NCBI GenBank assembly: GCA_019429275.1
Contig: JAHYJC010000004.1
Coordinates: forward strand, 83,377 to 147,376
DNA length: 64,000 bases
DNA from: Lentimicrobium sp.
GTDB lineage: Bacteria > Bacteroidota > Bacteroidia > Bacteroidales > Lentimicrobiaceae
Reading direction: 5' to 3'
The notes beneath the pieces were generated by a model. That model was not told the DNA's origin. It searched no databases and saw only the letters and a list, made by a program, of their open reading frames with translations. A program made the translations under genes and the position numbers. Positions 26,658-36,900 of this stretch are shown here, piece by piece (position 1 is the first letter of the stretch; every line of letters begins with the position of its first letter).

Positions 26658-27929
26658 ATGATATTACTTCAAATGGGAACAACACTGAAGGATTGGCTGA
26701 TAAAAAAGGGTTTTTCTTTAAGTTTTGCCGATGGATCCCGCGATGTTACAGACTTTGTAATCGCATTTGTGCTCATTATGGCATTTTATTACATCCTCAG
26801 ATACGGAGTTTTGGCCCTGATAAGAAAGCTAACCCGCAAATCAAGCACAACCTGGGACGATGCACTTTTTTCAAGCCGTTTTTTTAACAAAGTGCTGCTT
26901 TTGGTACCCGGGGTAATGGTTGGATTTGTGGCTCCTCTCACTTTAACTGAATTTCCTGATGCGCTTAACAGACTTCTTCAGTTTACACAGATATTCATTG
27001 TCATAGTTACTTTGCTAGCCATCAATTCATTTCTTAACGCCATTTATGAAATTTATCAGGGCTATGAAGTTTCCAAAGCAAAACCCATCAAAGGATATCT
27101 GCAGGTATTTAAAATCATTCTTTTTTTAGTAGGTACAATTATTGCCATTGCGCTGCTGCTGGGTAAATCACCCATTTACCTGTTGGGTGGCCTGGGTGCA
27201 TTTTCTGCAATTTTGCTCCTGATATTTAAAGATCCGATTCTTGGACTGGTCGGAGGTATACAGCTTTCGGCAAATGATATGGTGCGGCCGGGCGACTGGA
27301 TAGTTCAGCCCAAGTCTGGAGCCGATGGTGTGGTGATCGAAATTTCGCTCACAACCGTTAAAGTTCAGAACTGGGATAAAACCATCACCACTGTTCCGAC
27401 CTATTCACTGGTTTCGGAGAGTTTTACCAACTATCGTGGTATGGAAGAGTCGGGTGGACGGAGGATTAAAAGATCCATCAACATTGACATGAACAGTGTA
27501 AAATTCTGCTCAAATCAGATGATGGATCGTTTTAGAAAAATTAAACTGGTAAGTAATTATGTCGATTCAAAGGAAAAGGAGCTTTCGGAATTCAATGTTT
27601 CCAACAAAATAGACAATAGTGTGCTGGTGAATGGCAGGCGGCAGACAAATCTTGGTGTTTTCAGGGCTTATCTTACCGCTTATCTTAAAAACAATTCTGA
27701 CATCAGACAGGATATGACCTTTCTGGTGAGGCAATTACAGCCACAGGAAAGCGGAATTCCCATGGAAATTTATGTTTTCAGCAAAGTTCAGGAATGGGCC
27801 GGATATGAAGAAGTACAATCAGATATCTTTGATCATATACTTGCATCAATCCCTGAATTCGAATTACAGGTATTTCAGAATCCTTCGGGTGCCGATTTCA
27901 GGAAGTCAGGGTTCACTTTACCGTCTTAG
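26658..27929 (+). CDS. mechanosensitive ion channel family protein (larger MscS type)
   Basis: A 423-residue channel protein, longer than MscS, of the YbdG type. The predicted topology has four or five membrane helices in the first ~190 residues. The pore helix and beta-domain region reads LLGGLGAFSAILLLIFKDPILGLVGG, then VRPGDWIVQPKSGADGVVIEISLTTVKVQN and TTVPTYSLVSESFTNYRGM. The large C-terminal domain includes RRIKRSINIDMNSVKFC. It overlaps the end of the convergent lycopene cyclase gene by 17 bases. It likely contributes to osmotic adaptation or signalling. Confidence 0.9.
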   Translation: MILLQMGTTLKDWLIKKGFSLSFADGSRDVTDFVIAFVLIMAFYYILRYGVLALIRKLTRKSSTTWDDALFSSRFFNKVLLLVPGVMVGFVAPLTLTEFPDALNRLLQFTQIFIVIVTLLAINSFLNAIYEIYQGYEVSKAKPIKGYLQVFKIILFLVGTIIAIALLLGKSPIYLLGGLGAFSAILLLIFKDPILGLVGGIQLSANDMVRPGDWIVQPKSGADGVVIEISLTTVKVQNWDKTITTVPTYSLVSESFTNYRGMEESGGRRIKRSINIDMNSVKFCSNQMMDRFRKIKLVSNYVDSKEKELSEFNVSNKIDNSVLVNGRRQTNLGVFRAYLTAYLKNNSDIRQDMTFLVRQLQPQESGIPMEIYVFSKVQEWAGYEEVQSDIFDHILASIPEFELQVFQNPSGADFRKSGFTLPS

Positions 27930-28614
27930 GTTTGTTGCTGCGCGATCTCAGCCACTCATAAATGGTGGTATTCATTAATAACATCAGCAGGCCATACACC
28001 GAATCTTCAATGGGAATGGTGCCTAATCTGATGCCCAGATTCCGGGTATCGTCATACCAAACTACCGGTTCGGCAGTGAACATGCCTGTAAGTGCTCCAT
28101 TCACAATAAAAAAAGGCACCAGTGTAGCAAAATACATTACATAGAACCTTCCAAGATAATCGGCCTTAATAACGAACAGGTGGAAAGTAAGAAATACCGC
28201 TGTAAAGATAAAAGTAATGAAAGTGTACCAGCGATCGGGATTAAAGGCAGCCACAACCACAAGCACCGTGATAATTACAAGGGTAATGGTTTTTGCATAT
28301 TTGCCGAGCAGATCCTTTTTAATCAGGTACTCAAAAGAATGATACGTGAAAAGACACGCATAGGGTATGGCAATGAAAAAGAACCACTCTTCAATTGGCA
28401 GGTTAATCAGGTAAATGCCCTGTAGATGAACCGGATTGAATCCCCAGACTGCCAGATCGGTTTTCATGATATCCCAGGGGATAAAAACCGCCATTGTGGC
28501 CAAAATCGCCGGAAACAGATATTTCCAGTTTTTGTAAAACTGCAGGCGTTTATCAAATCCCACAAGAAAAGGGACAGAAATAGACAGAAGGTTTATCCAG
28601 AAATAATATGACAC
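27913..28614 (-). CDS. lycopene beta-cyclase, CrtYcd-type
   Basis: A 233-residue membrane protein with about seven hydrophobic segments, made of two fused CrtYc/CrtYd-like halves. Each half carries the PxE(E/D) signature: PIEEWFFF at 73-80 and PIEDSVYG at 201-208. These are the catalytic acidic motifs of heterodimer-type lycopene cyclases. It would close both ends of lycopene to beta-carotene. It is the last gene of the carotenoid operon, 6 bases behind crtZ, and its 3' end overlaps the convergent channel gene. The fused form is common in Bacteroidota and in archaea. Confidence 0.88.
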   Translation of the reverse strand: MSYYFWINLLSISVPFLVGFDKRLQFYKNWKYLFPAILATMAVFIPWDIMKTDLAVWGFNPVHLQGIYLINLPIEEWFFFIAIPYACLFTYHSFEYLIKKDLLGKYAKTITLVIITVLVVVAAFNPDRWYTFITFIFTAVFLTFHLFVIKADYLGRFYVMYFATLVPFFIVNGALTGMFTAEPVVWYDDTRNLGIRLGTIPIEDSVYGLLMLLMNTTIYEWLRSRSNKPKTVK

Positions 28615-28620
28615 GATCTG

Positions 28621-29094
28621 TTATTTTTGAGTTTTGGCTTTTCTGTTTTTCGAGAATTCTTCCATGTAATATTTTGCAGGGGCAACAAGAAAACCATAAT
28701 TGTAATGGGCATGCGGGTTATGATGCTCAAGGTGTGCTTTTACGGTTGCCCTCAGGTAGCGGTTTGAGAAGTTCTTTAAAATGGGGATGCGCTGATGCAC
28801 GTAAACATCGTGAAACATCATGTAGGCAAATCCATAAAGAAATATTCCGATGCCCAGGCTCAGCAGATAGGAGTTCGGATTCATGACTCCGAAATAGATA
28901 AGCAGGATACTTGGCACGGCAAAAATTACAGCAAAAAGATCGTTCCATTCAAATTTACGACCATCGCGGATGTGGTGATCTTTATGTAGTACCCAGAGAA
29001 ATCCGTGCATTACATATTTATGGGTAAACCAGGCCATGAATTCCATAAAGAAGAAGGCCGTCAAAACCAAAAGAATGTTGATTATCATATTCAT
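28621..29094 (-). CDS. crtZ: beta-carotene hydroxylase
   Basis: A 157-residue di-iron membrane hydroxylase of the fatty-acid hydroxylase superfamily. Histidine clusters are visible as HKYVMH, HKDHH, HDVYVH and HLEHHNPHAH, the set that binds the two irons in CrtZ. It adds hydroxyls to the beta rings to give zeaxanthin. Three to four membrane helices are apparent. The first ATG and an ATG two codons later are both possible starts. A 72-base gap to idi contains two copies of the 14-mer TTAAAAATTGGTTA (29110-29123, 29126-29139). Confidence 0.92.
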   Translation of the reverse strand: MNMIINILLVLTAFFFMEFMAWFTHKYVMHGFLWVLHKDHHIRDGRKFEWNDLFAVIFAVPSILLIYFGVMNPNSYLLSLGIGIFLYGFAYMMFHDVYVHQRIPILKNFSNRYLRATVKAHLEHHNPHAHYNYGFLVAPAKYYMEEFSKNRKAKTQK

Positions 29095-29166
29095 TTTCTC
29101 ATGTTTTATTTAAAAATTGGTTATTTTAAAAATTGGTTAAAAATTACTTTTGCCAGGACTATAGCT

Positions 29167-29697
29167 TTATGCCTGCCCCGCAATGTTTCCGTAGAATTCA
29201 ACAACCCGGTCAAATGCAATTCTGAACCAGACGGTAAATTGTTCAGGTTTTGATCTCATTAGTTTTTTAATATTCTCCAGTGTGTCAAACCTGAAGGATT
29301 CAACTTCTTCGCGATTGACGACAGGTGTTTTATCCGAAATTCCAAAAAACACATGATCTACTTCGTGCTCGGTAAGGTCATTGTCGAAAGGGGCTTTGTA
29401 GGTAAAGTGAAAGGCTTTTTCAAGTTTGCAGTCAAATCCCATTTCTTCCACCAGTCTTCTGTGGGCCGCTGCTTCAGTGTCTTCGCCCGGGCGCGGGTGG
29501 CTGCAACAGGTGTTGGACCATAGACCCGGAGAGTGGTATTTGGTCAGGGCCCTTTGCTGAAGCATTAACTCGCCCCTGGTATTAAAAACAAATACAGAAA
29601 AAGCCCGGTGAAGCATGGCTTCACGGTGTGCCTTCATTTTTTCCATAACGCCCGTTTGCCGGTCATCCTGATCCACTAAAATTACCAGTTCTTCCAT
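29167..29697 (-). CDS. idi: isopentenyl-diphosphate delta-isomerase, type 1
   Basis: A 176-residue Nudix-fold enzyme that interconverts isopentenyl and dimethylallyl diphosphate, supplying carotenoid precursors. The catalytic and metal-binding segment SNTCCSHPRPGED has the active-site cysteine. The Nudix-like RRLVEEMGFDC and LTEHEVDHVFFG contain the conserved acidic metal ligands. The length is normal for bacterial Idi. It lies 3 bases after the preceding small gene in the carotenoid operon. Placing idi inside the cluster suggests flux control at the C5 stage. Confidence 0.95.
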   Translation of the reverse strand: MEELVILVDQDDRQTGVMEKMKAHREAMLHRAFSVFVFNTRGELMLQQRALTKYHSPGLWSNTCCSHPRPGEDTEAAAHRRLVEEMGFDCKLEKAFHFTYKAPFDNDLTEHEVDHVFFGISDKTPVVNREEVESFRFDTLENIKKLMRSKPEQFTVWFRIAFDRVVEFYGNIAGQA

Positions 29698-29700
29698 TGG

Positions 29701-30219
29701 TCAGTTCATTATTTTCCGTATTTCCGATTTTTCATCTATTGTCAACTCCCCCGAATCAAGCATAAACTTTCCGATGTGATGCAGCAGCATTTCATTTCCT
29801 TTTATTTCTCCGAAGGCTTTAAAATTGCTAAGAATAAACTTTTTATCTTCCTTTAGGTTTGAATTATACCCAAGGAAAGAGGGTGCTTTGCTCTGTGTTG
29901 AAAAACGCAGAAACCTGATTTCCAGATTGTCCGGAGCACTTTGCACAGCCGATTCTAACAGTTGTTTTCCTTTTTTAAAATTTGATAATTTCTTGGCAAT
30001 ATTTGAAATGCATGCAGGAGAGGCAGCTGCCGAAGTTCCGTAATAGGCAAGCAGTAAGGGTTCCTTTGGCGGATTTTTATCGAAGGCATTGATCAATTCC
30101 AGTGAGTTACATTCGTTTTTGTCCATTCCAAAGTACAGTATTCTGGCTTCAGCTATTGACACCTGTGAAGTTGCGTTGAAAGCGATGGTCATTAAACTCA
30201 TTACCAAAAGTTTCTTCAT
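29701..30219 (-). CDS. secreted protein of unknown function in the carotenoid operon
   Basis: A 172-residue protein with a signal peptide (MKKLLVMSLMTIAFNATSQ) and no lipobox. The mature part is helical, with two lone cysteines (NECNSLEL, SPACISNI) that could form a disulfide, and a TPR-like helical segment (KGKQLLESAVQSAPDNLEIRFLRF). No enzyme motif is visible. It is packed between crtB (6-base gap) and idi (3-base gap), so it is cotranscribed. Similar small secreted proteins recur next to crtB in Bacteroidota as far as I recall, which suggests a role linked to pigment or membrane, but none is established. Confidence 0.8.
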   Translation of the reverse strand: MKKLLVMSLMTIAFNATSQVSIAEARILYFGMDKNECNSLELINAFDKNPPKEPLLLAYYGTSAAASPACISNIAKKLSNFKKGKQLLESAVQSAPDNLEIRFLRFSTQSKAPSFLGYNSNLKEDKKFILSNFKAFGEIKGNEMLLHHIGKFMLDSGELTIDEKSEIRKIMN

Positions 30220-30225
30220 AAAATT

Positions 30226-31062
30226 CTAAATCATATTAAGCTGATGTCTGATATATGAAGTAAAAAGCAGCAGGTATTTGGTGTAGTCCGGAATTCTTAT
30301 CCTTTCCTGCATAATTTTGTTTGAATGTGTTCTTCTGATTTTCAGGAACAATTCATGAAAATATACGTATGCCATATAAACCCCGAATCTTGCACCTTTG
30401 GGTAGTTTTTTTATTCCTTCAAGACCAGCGGCAAAGTCGATTTCAATGTCTTCTTCAATTTTTTTCTTGGTTTCTTCGTTGAATTTCGAAAGGTCTACTC
30501 CCGGAAAGTATGAACGCCCGAGTTCTTTATAATCCGCTTTCAGGTCGCGCAGAAAGTTAATTTTCTGAAATGCAGAGCCAAGGCTCATGGCAGAATCTTT
30601 AAGTTCGTTGTATTTCTGTGCATCTCTTTCACAAAAAACTCTTAGACACATCAGTCCGACAACTTCGGCTGAGCCAAGTATGTATGTTTCATATGTAGGC
30701 TGATCATAAGTAATATCTTGCAAATCCATTTCCATGCTGTGCAGAAATTTTTCTATCAGATTCCATTCAATATTATATTCATTTACAACCCATTGAAAGT
30801 TGTTGAGAATGGGATTGAGGCTTATTTTTTCTTCAATGGCCAGCAGGGTATCTGATTTGAACCTGGCCAGCAGTTTACCTTTATCGAAACCATGAAATGA
30901 GTCAACAATTTCATCGGCAAACCTTACAAATCCGTAAATGGCATAAATTGGATCATGAAATCTTCGACTAAAGAACCTGATTCCCAATGAAAAGGAGGTT
31001 GAATATGTAACTGTAGCCAGTTTACTCGACTTTTTGGAAATCATATCAAACAAATATTTCAT
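30226..31062 (-). CDS. crtB: phytoene synthase
   Basis: A 278-residue all-helical prenyl-condensing enzyme that joins two geranylgeranyl diphosphates to phytoene. The first Asp-rich motif is DEIVD (50-54) and the second is in NFLRDLKADYKELGRSYFP. Other conserved pieces are YSTSFSLGIRFF near the N-terminus, and GSAEVVGLMCLRVF. The length matches bacterial CrtB. It starts 6 bases behind crtI. No GGPP synthase (crtE) is encoded in this cluster, so the substrate must come from a gene elsewhere. Confidence 0.95.
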   Translation of the reverse strand: MKYLFDMISKKSSKLATVTYSTSFSLGIRFFSRRFHDPIYAIYGFVRFADEIVDSFHGFDKGKLLARFKSDTLLAIEEKISLNPILNNFQWVVNEYNIEWNLIEKFLHSMEMDLQDITYDQPTYETYILGSAEVVGLMCLRVFCERDAQKYNELKDSAMSLGSAFQKINFLRDLKADYKELGRSYFPGVDLSKFNEETKKKIEEDIEIDFAAGLEGIKKLPKGARFGVYMAYVYFHELFLKIRRTHSNKIMQERIRIPDYTKYLLLFTSYIRHQLNMI

Positions 31063-31068
31063 GGCGGC

Positions 31069-32541
31069 TCAGTTTAGTCTTATGATTTCACGGGCAGCCA
31101 TTTGTCCCGAAATAATGGCAGGAGGTACTCCCGGGCCGGGAACCGTCAGCTGACCAGCAAAAAGCAGATTTTTTACTTTAGAGTTTCTCATTTTTGGTTT
31201 CAGAAAAGCGGTTTGCAAAAGGGTATTGGCCAGTCCGTATGCATTGCCTTTGAATGCGTTATAATCTTTTTCAAAATCGGAATGTGCGTAGCTTCTGTTG
31301 TAAACCAGGTGATTACGAAGCGATAGTCCTGCGTACTTTTCCATGCGTTCAATTACCATATTAAAATAGTGCTCCCTGGTTTCCGGGGTGTCTGACAATC
31401 CGGGGGCAACCGGTATCAAAGCCATCACATTTTCGTGACCTTTTGGCGCAACATTATCATCGGAGCGCGAAGTGCAACTGAGATAAATTGAAGGTTTCTC
31501 GGGCCATCGGGGGTTGTTGTAAATTGAATCTGCATGTCCTTCAAAATCTTCATCAAAAAGCAGGGTGTGGTGATTTAGCTTGGGGATACGCGTATTGAAT
31601 CCAAAATAAAAAATGAGTGATGATGGAGATAGCACCCTGCTTTCCCAGTATTTTGCACTGTATTTTCTGAATGCTTCAGGAAGCAAATGCTGCTCAAAAA
31701 ATTGATAATCGGCCGAAGCAATCACATAATCAGCAGTATAGGCTTTATCTGTGGTTATAACCGATTTTATCTGATTTCCTTCGAATGAGAAGGAAGTAAC
31801 GTTTGCATTGTATACAAATTTAACACCATACTCTTTGGCAAGATTTTCCATAGCTTCAACCACAGCATACATGCCTTTTTCGGGATACCAGGTTCCCTGA
31901 ACCATGTCGCTGTAATTCATCAGACTGTAAAGTGCCGGAGTTGTTTTGGCTGTGCCGCCCAAAAAAAGTACCGGAAATTCAAGCAGGCGGTTGATTTTTT
32001 TGCTTTTGAAAAATTTGCGTGTATACGCTCCGAAAGAACTGAACATATTAAGCTTGAGTCCGGCTGCCAGAATTTTCCAACTAAAATATTCTGTTATAGA
32101 ATGGCTGGGTTTTTTTACAAATTCACCGATACCGATCCGGTATTTATATTCTGATTCTGCGAGAAATTTTCTCAAACCTTCTGAAGCTCCCGGCTCAATG
32201 GAATCGTACAATTTGTAAATTTCAGATAGTTCAGTCGGTAAAACAACTTCATCGCCCGGGCCGAAATAAATTTTGTACGATGGATCAATACGCAGCAATT
32301 TGTAATAATCCGAAACTTTTTTTCCGAACGAAGCAAAATAATCTTCAAAGATATCAGGCATCCAATACCAGCTGGGGCCCATATCAAAAGTAAATCCTTC
32401 TTCAGTAAATTTTCGGGCCCTTCCGCCGGCAATCGAGTTCTTTTCCAAAACCGTGACCTGATGTCCTGCGGCGGCAAGCGTTGCTGCTGCTGACAGTCCG
32501 GAAAAACCGGCTCCGATTACAATGATTTGCTTTGCTGCCAT
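31069..32541 (-). CDS. crtI: phytoene desaturase
   Basis: A 490-residue FAD-dependent desaturase that introduces the double bonds converting phytoene to lycopene. The N-terminal dinucleotide-binding fold reads VIGAGFSGLSAAATLAAAGH and is followed by EKN. GGRARKFTEEGFTFDMGPSWYWMPD is typical of CrtI. The C-terminal carotenoid-binding signature is LFAGQLTVPGPGVPPAIISGQMAA. The length fits CrtI. It is the first gene of the operon, divergent from the efflux operon across 300 bases. Confidence 0.95.
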   Translation of the reverse strand: MAAKQIIVIGAGFSGLSAAATLAAAGHQVTVLEKNSIAGGRARKFTEEGFTFDMGPSWYWMPDIFEDYFASFGKKVSDYYKLLRIDPSYKIYFGPGDEVVLPTELSEIYKLYDSIEPGASEGLRKFLAESEYKYRIGIGEFVKKPSHSITEYFSWKILAAGLKLNMFSSFGAYTRKFFKSKKINRLLEFPVLFLGGTAKTTPALYSLMNYSDMVQGTWYPEKGMYAVVEAMENLAKEYGVKFVYNANVTSFSFEGNQIKSVITTDKAYTADYVIASADYQFFEQHLLPEAFRKYSAKYWESRVLSPSSLIFYFGFNTRIPKLNHHTLLFDEDFEGHADSIYNNPRWPEKPSIYLSCTSRSDDNVAPKGHENVMALIPVAPGLSDTPETREHYFNMVIERMEKYAGLSLRNHLVYNRSYAHSDFEKDYNAFKGNAYGLANTLLQTAFLKPKMRNSKVKNLLFAGQLTVPGPGVPPAIISGQMAAREIIRLN

Positions 32542-32595
32542 TTTTTAGTTTTAATTTCAGAAATTAGCCTGATAAAGTTAATAATAATTCTTCAG

Positions 32596-32647
32596 TTAAA
32601 CATTAAACCTGTTGTTTTGTTTAAAATAAGTAGATTTAAATTAAACA
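32596..32647. promoter_or_regulatory. repeated heptamer TTAAACA/TGTTTAA, candidate operator
   Basis: TTAAACA at 32596-32602 and 32641-32647 and its inverse TGTTTAA at 32618-32624 lie in the 300-base region between crtI and the efflux operon. The inner pair forms an inverted repeat with a 16-base spacer. They sit 55-106 bases upstream of crtI, a sensible place for an operator. A MerR-type light or B12 regulator (CarH/LitR) is a common controller of such operons, but no such gene is in the window. Confidence 0.35.
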
Positions 32648-32744
32648 AAAAGTTTACTTGATGATTAATATTTAAAATCTTCAAATGAATTGACATTTTG
32701 CCGGTTTATGCTTGTTAAGTTTATTATAAATGGCTAATGTTGCC

Positions 32745-32774
32745 TTGAGTGTATTTTGATTTATCATAGCTTTG
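32745..32774 (+). promoter_or_regulatory. promoter of the RND efflux operon
   Basis: TTG (32745-32747), 19 bases, then TAGCTTTG (32767-32774), an excellent match to the Bacteroidota consensus. The ATG of the adaptor gene follows 67 bases later. Confidence 0.65.
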
Positions 32775-32841
32775 CGAACTAAAAATACTCCCTGACTATA
32801 ACAAAATTCTTAGTCTTTTGACTTTATAATTCAACACAAAG

Positions 32842-33927
32842 ATGAACAAAAATTTAAAGCGGTTAATTTCGATAATTATCATTGTGGCCGTTTTGTTGGT
32901 AATCATTGGTAATAAAGCCGGATGGTTTTCTCCCGCCTCTCCACAGGATCAGCAATCAAAATCATCCGGGCCTGAAGCGCTTATAGTAAGTGCCCAGATA
33001 ATTGTTCCCGGAGGATTGTCGGATGTTATTGTTTCGACCGGTTCAATCATAGCTGATGAACAGGTTGATCTGAGTGCAGAGGTATCCGGGCGCATCACTT
33101 CAATCCGGTTTACAGAAGGTGCCTACGTAAATAAAGGAGAGTTGCTTGCTACCATAAACGATACTGAATTGCTGGCCCATCTCAGAAAAAATGCCTATAC
33201 CCTCAAACTTGCCGAGGAACGGGAAGCCCGGCAAAAATCATTGTTATTGAAAGAGGCTGTTAGTCAGGAAGTTTATGATCGTGCATTGACCGAATTAAAT
33301 ACTGTACAGGCTGAGGCTGCATTAATCGAAGCACAGTTGCTGAAAACACGCATTGTAGCCCCTTTCAATGGAACCATTGGATTGCGCCAGGTAAGTGAAG
33401 GCGCTTATGTAACACCTGGGCAAAGAATTGCCAGCCTTACCCGTACCGTACCTGTAAAGCTTGAATTTTCAGTTCCTGAGCGTTTTTCAGGTTCAGTAAC
33501 CAAAGGCTCAAAGGTTCAATTTGAGGTTGAAGGAATTGACCGCAGGCTTGAAGCTGTGGTATATGCCGCCGAACCACGCATCGATCCTGTAACAAGGGCG
33601 CTTACGGTCAGAGCTACCTATCCGAACTCCAGAAATGAACTCAATCCCGGTGCCTATGCAAGGGTTGAATTCATATTGAATCACCTTTCTGAAGCCATCA
33701 CCGTGCCGGCTCAGGCATTGATTCCTGAACTGGGTGGGTTTAAAATTTATGTTTATAACAATGGTAAAGCCGCCCTTCGAAATATAACTGTTGGTATTCG
33801 TACCAGCAATCAGGTGCAGATAACCACCGGGTTGAATGCCGGCGATACCATTATAACTACCGGAATCTTACAGTTAAGGGATGGCATGCCCTTAACCATT
33901 GATAAACTTACCAATACAAACCAATGA
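32842..33927 (+). CDS. RND efflux periplasmic adaptor subunit
   Basis: A 361-residue membrane-fusion protein linking the inner-membrane pump to the outer-membrane channel. It has an N-terminal anchor (RLISIIIIVAVLLVIIG), a lipoyl-like half motif (EVSGRITSIRFTEGAYVNKGELLATI), a helical hairpin (LRKNAYTLKLAEEREARQ), the second lipoyl half (RIVAPFNGTIGLRQVSEGAYV), and beta-barrel and membrane-proximal domains ending in GDTIITTGILQLRDGMPL. It overlaps the permease start by 4 bases (ATGA), a sign of translational coupling. Substrates are unknown. Confidence 0.93.
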   Translation: MNKNLKRLISIIIIVAVLLVIIGNKAGWFSPASPQDQQSKSSGPEALIVSAQIIVPGGLSDVIVSTGSIIADEQVDLSAEVSGRITSIRFTEGAYVNKGELLATINDTELLAHLRKNAYTLKLAEEREARQKSLLLKEAVSQEVYDRALTELNTVQAEAALIEAQLLKTRIVAPFNGTIGLRQVSEGAYVTPGQRIASLTRTVPVKLEFSVPERFSGSVTKGSKVQFEVEGIDRRLEAVVYAAEPRIDPVTRALTVRATYPNSRNELNPGAYARVEFILNHLSEAITVPAQALIPELGGFKIYVYNNGKAALRNITVGIRTSNQVQITTGLNAGDTIITTGILQLRDGMPLTIDKLTNTNQ

Positions 33928-36900
33928 GCATTTCCTCGCTAAGCATTAAACGTCCGGTTCTGGCGACAGTCATGTCAATAGTGATTGTCCTTTTTGGGGT
34001 AATCGGACTTGTTTCAGTTGGAGTCAGGGAGTATCCCAGTGTTGATCCGCCAATCGTCAGCATTAGCACTTCTTATGTCGGGGCAAGCGCTGATGTTATA
34101 GAATCGCAGATAACCGAACCTCTTGAGGAATCGGTCAACGGCATTGCCGGAATCAGAACCCTTACCTCAACCAGTCGTGATGGCCGGAGCAACATCAGGG
34201 TCGAGTTTGATCTTGATGTTGACCTTGAAACTGCAGCCAATGACGTTCGCGATAAAGTTTCAGCTGCCACCCGGAGACTTCCGCCCGATGTTGACCCGCC
34301 TGTAGTAACCAAAGCCGATGCCGATGCAAGCCCCATTATTTTTGTCAATATCCGCAGTGAGCAAAGAAGCCTGCTCGAACTGAATGAAGTAGCTGAACGT
34401 GTTTTTAAAGAACGTCTGCAGACCATTCCCGGAGTAAGTCAGATTCAGATTTGGGGCTCCCGGAGATATTCCATGAGGCTATGGATGGATCCGTCCCGGC
34501 TTACAGCTTTTAAACTTACACCGGTCGATATCAGAAATGCACTTCTCCGGGAAAACGTAGAACTCCCTTCAGGCCGTATCGAAGGTCAAAACATCGAACT
34601 CACTGTCCGTACCATGGGACGGCTTGAAACCCCGGAGGATTTTAACAACCTGATTCTGAAGCAGGACGGAGACAACATCATTAGGTTCCGCGATGTGGGT
34701 TATGCCGAACTCTGGCCTGAAAATGACAGATCAATTCTAAGAAGAGATGGGGTGCCTATGGTAGGAACGGTAATCGTTCCTCAACCAGGTTCCAACCATA
34801 TTGAAATTGCTGATGAATTTTACAAGCGTCTGGAACTGATAAAAAAAGATTTACCAGAAGATATTACTGTAGGCATTGGTTTTGATACCACTGAGTTTAT
34901 CAGAGACTCAATCAAAGAAGTGGAACAATCGATCTATATTGCTTTTATCCTGGTTGTTTTTATTATTTTCTTCTTTTTACGCGATTGGCGTACTACAATC
35001 ATACCTGTAATCGTAATTCCGATTTCACTCATCGGTTCATTCTTTATCATGTATATTGCTGATTTTTCAATCAATGTTCTGACATTACTAGGCATTGTTC
35101 TTGCCATAGGACTGGTTGTGGACGATGCTATTGTGGTGCTTGAGAATATCTACACAAAGATTGAAAAGGGGATGCCTCCGTTACAGGCCGGTATTCAGGG
35201 TTCTGCCGAAATTTTCTTTGCTGTAATTGCTACCACCATTGCCCTGGCTACCGTTTTCCTACCCGTTATTTTTCTAGAGGGAATCACCGGAAGGCTCTTC
35301 CGTGAATTTGGAATTGTACTTGCCGGTTCTGTTATCATATCGTCGTTTGTGGCGCTTACGCTCACACCCATGCTTGGAACAAAGATTCTCAAGCGCCGCG
35401 AAAAACACAACTACATCTACAATGTTACCGAACCTTTCTTTGTCAGTCTGAACAAAGCTTATACCGATTCACTGAATTGGTTTCTGGCGCACAAATGGCT
35501 TGCGTGGGTAATAAGTGTTGGCGCAGTAGTGTTGATCGTTGGTCTGGGTAGTCTTCTTCAGTCTGAGTTGGCACCCCTCGAAGACCGTTCAGGAATGAGA
35601 CTTGTCTCATCTGCCCCCGAAGGAATTACTTTCGACTACATGGACGCCTATATGAAGGAAGTTACGGCCATGGTTCAGGAAAAAGTACCTGAAGCACAGG
35701 CCATTGTATCCATCACATCACCAGGATGGAGCGGGGGGACCAATTCAGGTTTTATCAGAATCAGGCTTGTGAATCCCGATCAACGTACCCGAAGTCAGCA
35801 GGAAATTGCCGGAGCATTGACCAAAGAAGCCCGAAAATACAGTGCAGCCAGGTCATATATTGCCCAGGATCAGTCTATTGGTGGAGGTGGAGGAGGAGGA
35901 TTGCCTGTTCAATATGTCATTCAGGCCCCGAATCTTGAAAAGCTTAAAAAAATACTTCCCGACTTTATGGCAGAAGTGCAAAAAAGCGATAAATTTTCGT
36001 TTGCCGATCTTAATCTTAGATTCAATAAACCCGAAGTCAGGGTTAACATCAATCGCGAAAAAGCAAGAATTGCGGGCGTATCTGTACGCGACATTGCCGA
36101 AACACTGCAACTCGGGCTTAGCGGCCAAAGGTTTGGATATTTTATTATGGATGGCAGGCAATATCAGGTAATCGGCCTTGTTGAACGTCCTTACCGAAGC
36201 CAGCCTCTTGACCTTCGATCACTTTCGGTTCGGAATGCTGCAGGAGATATGCTTCAGCTCGATAATTTTGTAACCCTAACCGAAGATATAAATCCACCTC
36301 AACTATTCAGGTACAACCGTTTTGTTTCAGCTACAGTTTCGGCAAACCCTGTTGAAGGCCTTACTATCGGTGATGGAATTGCAGAAATGGACCGCATAGC
36401 TGATCTGGTACTCGATGATACTTACTCTACCTCGCTATCAGGAGCTTCAAAGGATTTTGCCGAAAGTTCCTCGAGCCTGGTTTTTGCATTTTTACTTGCC
36501 CTTGTGCTGATTTACCTGGTTCTATCCGCGCAGTTTGAAAGCTTCCGCGATCCTTTCATCATCATGTTTACCGTACCTCTTGCACTTGCGGGTGCGGTGC
36601 TGACTTTATGGTATTTTGACAAAACCCTCAATATCTTCAGCCAGATTGGTATCATCATGCTTATCGGACTGGTGACCAAGAATGGTATTTTGATCGTTGA
36701 ATTTGCCAATCAGCGCAAATCTGCCGGCTTATCGCGTCTGGCTGCCATCTCCGATGCTGCGTCCAGCAGGTTCAGGCCCATTCTTATGACCAGTTTATCT
36801 ACCATTTTAGGTGCATTGCCTATTGCGCTCGCACTTGGGGCAGGCTCGGCAAGCCGCGTTTCTATGGGAACAGCCATCATTGGCGGCCTCACACTCTCAA

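Noticed and set aside
27913..27929. 17-base overlap of convergent channel and lycopene cyclase genes
   Set aside because: Short tail-to-tail overlaps are common in compact genomes and need no special explanation.
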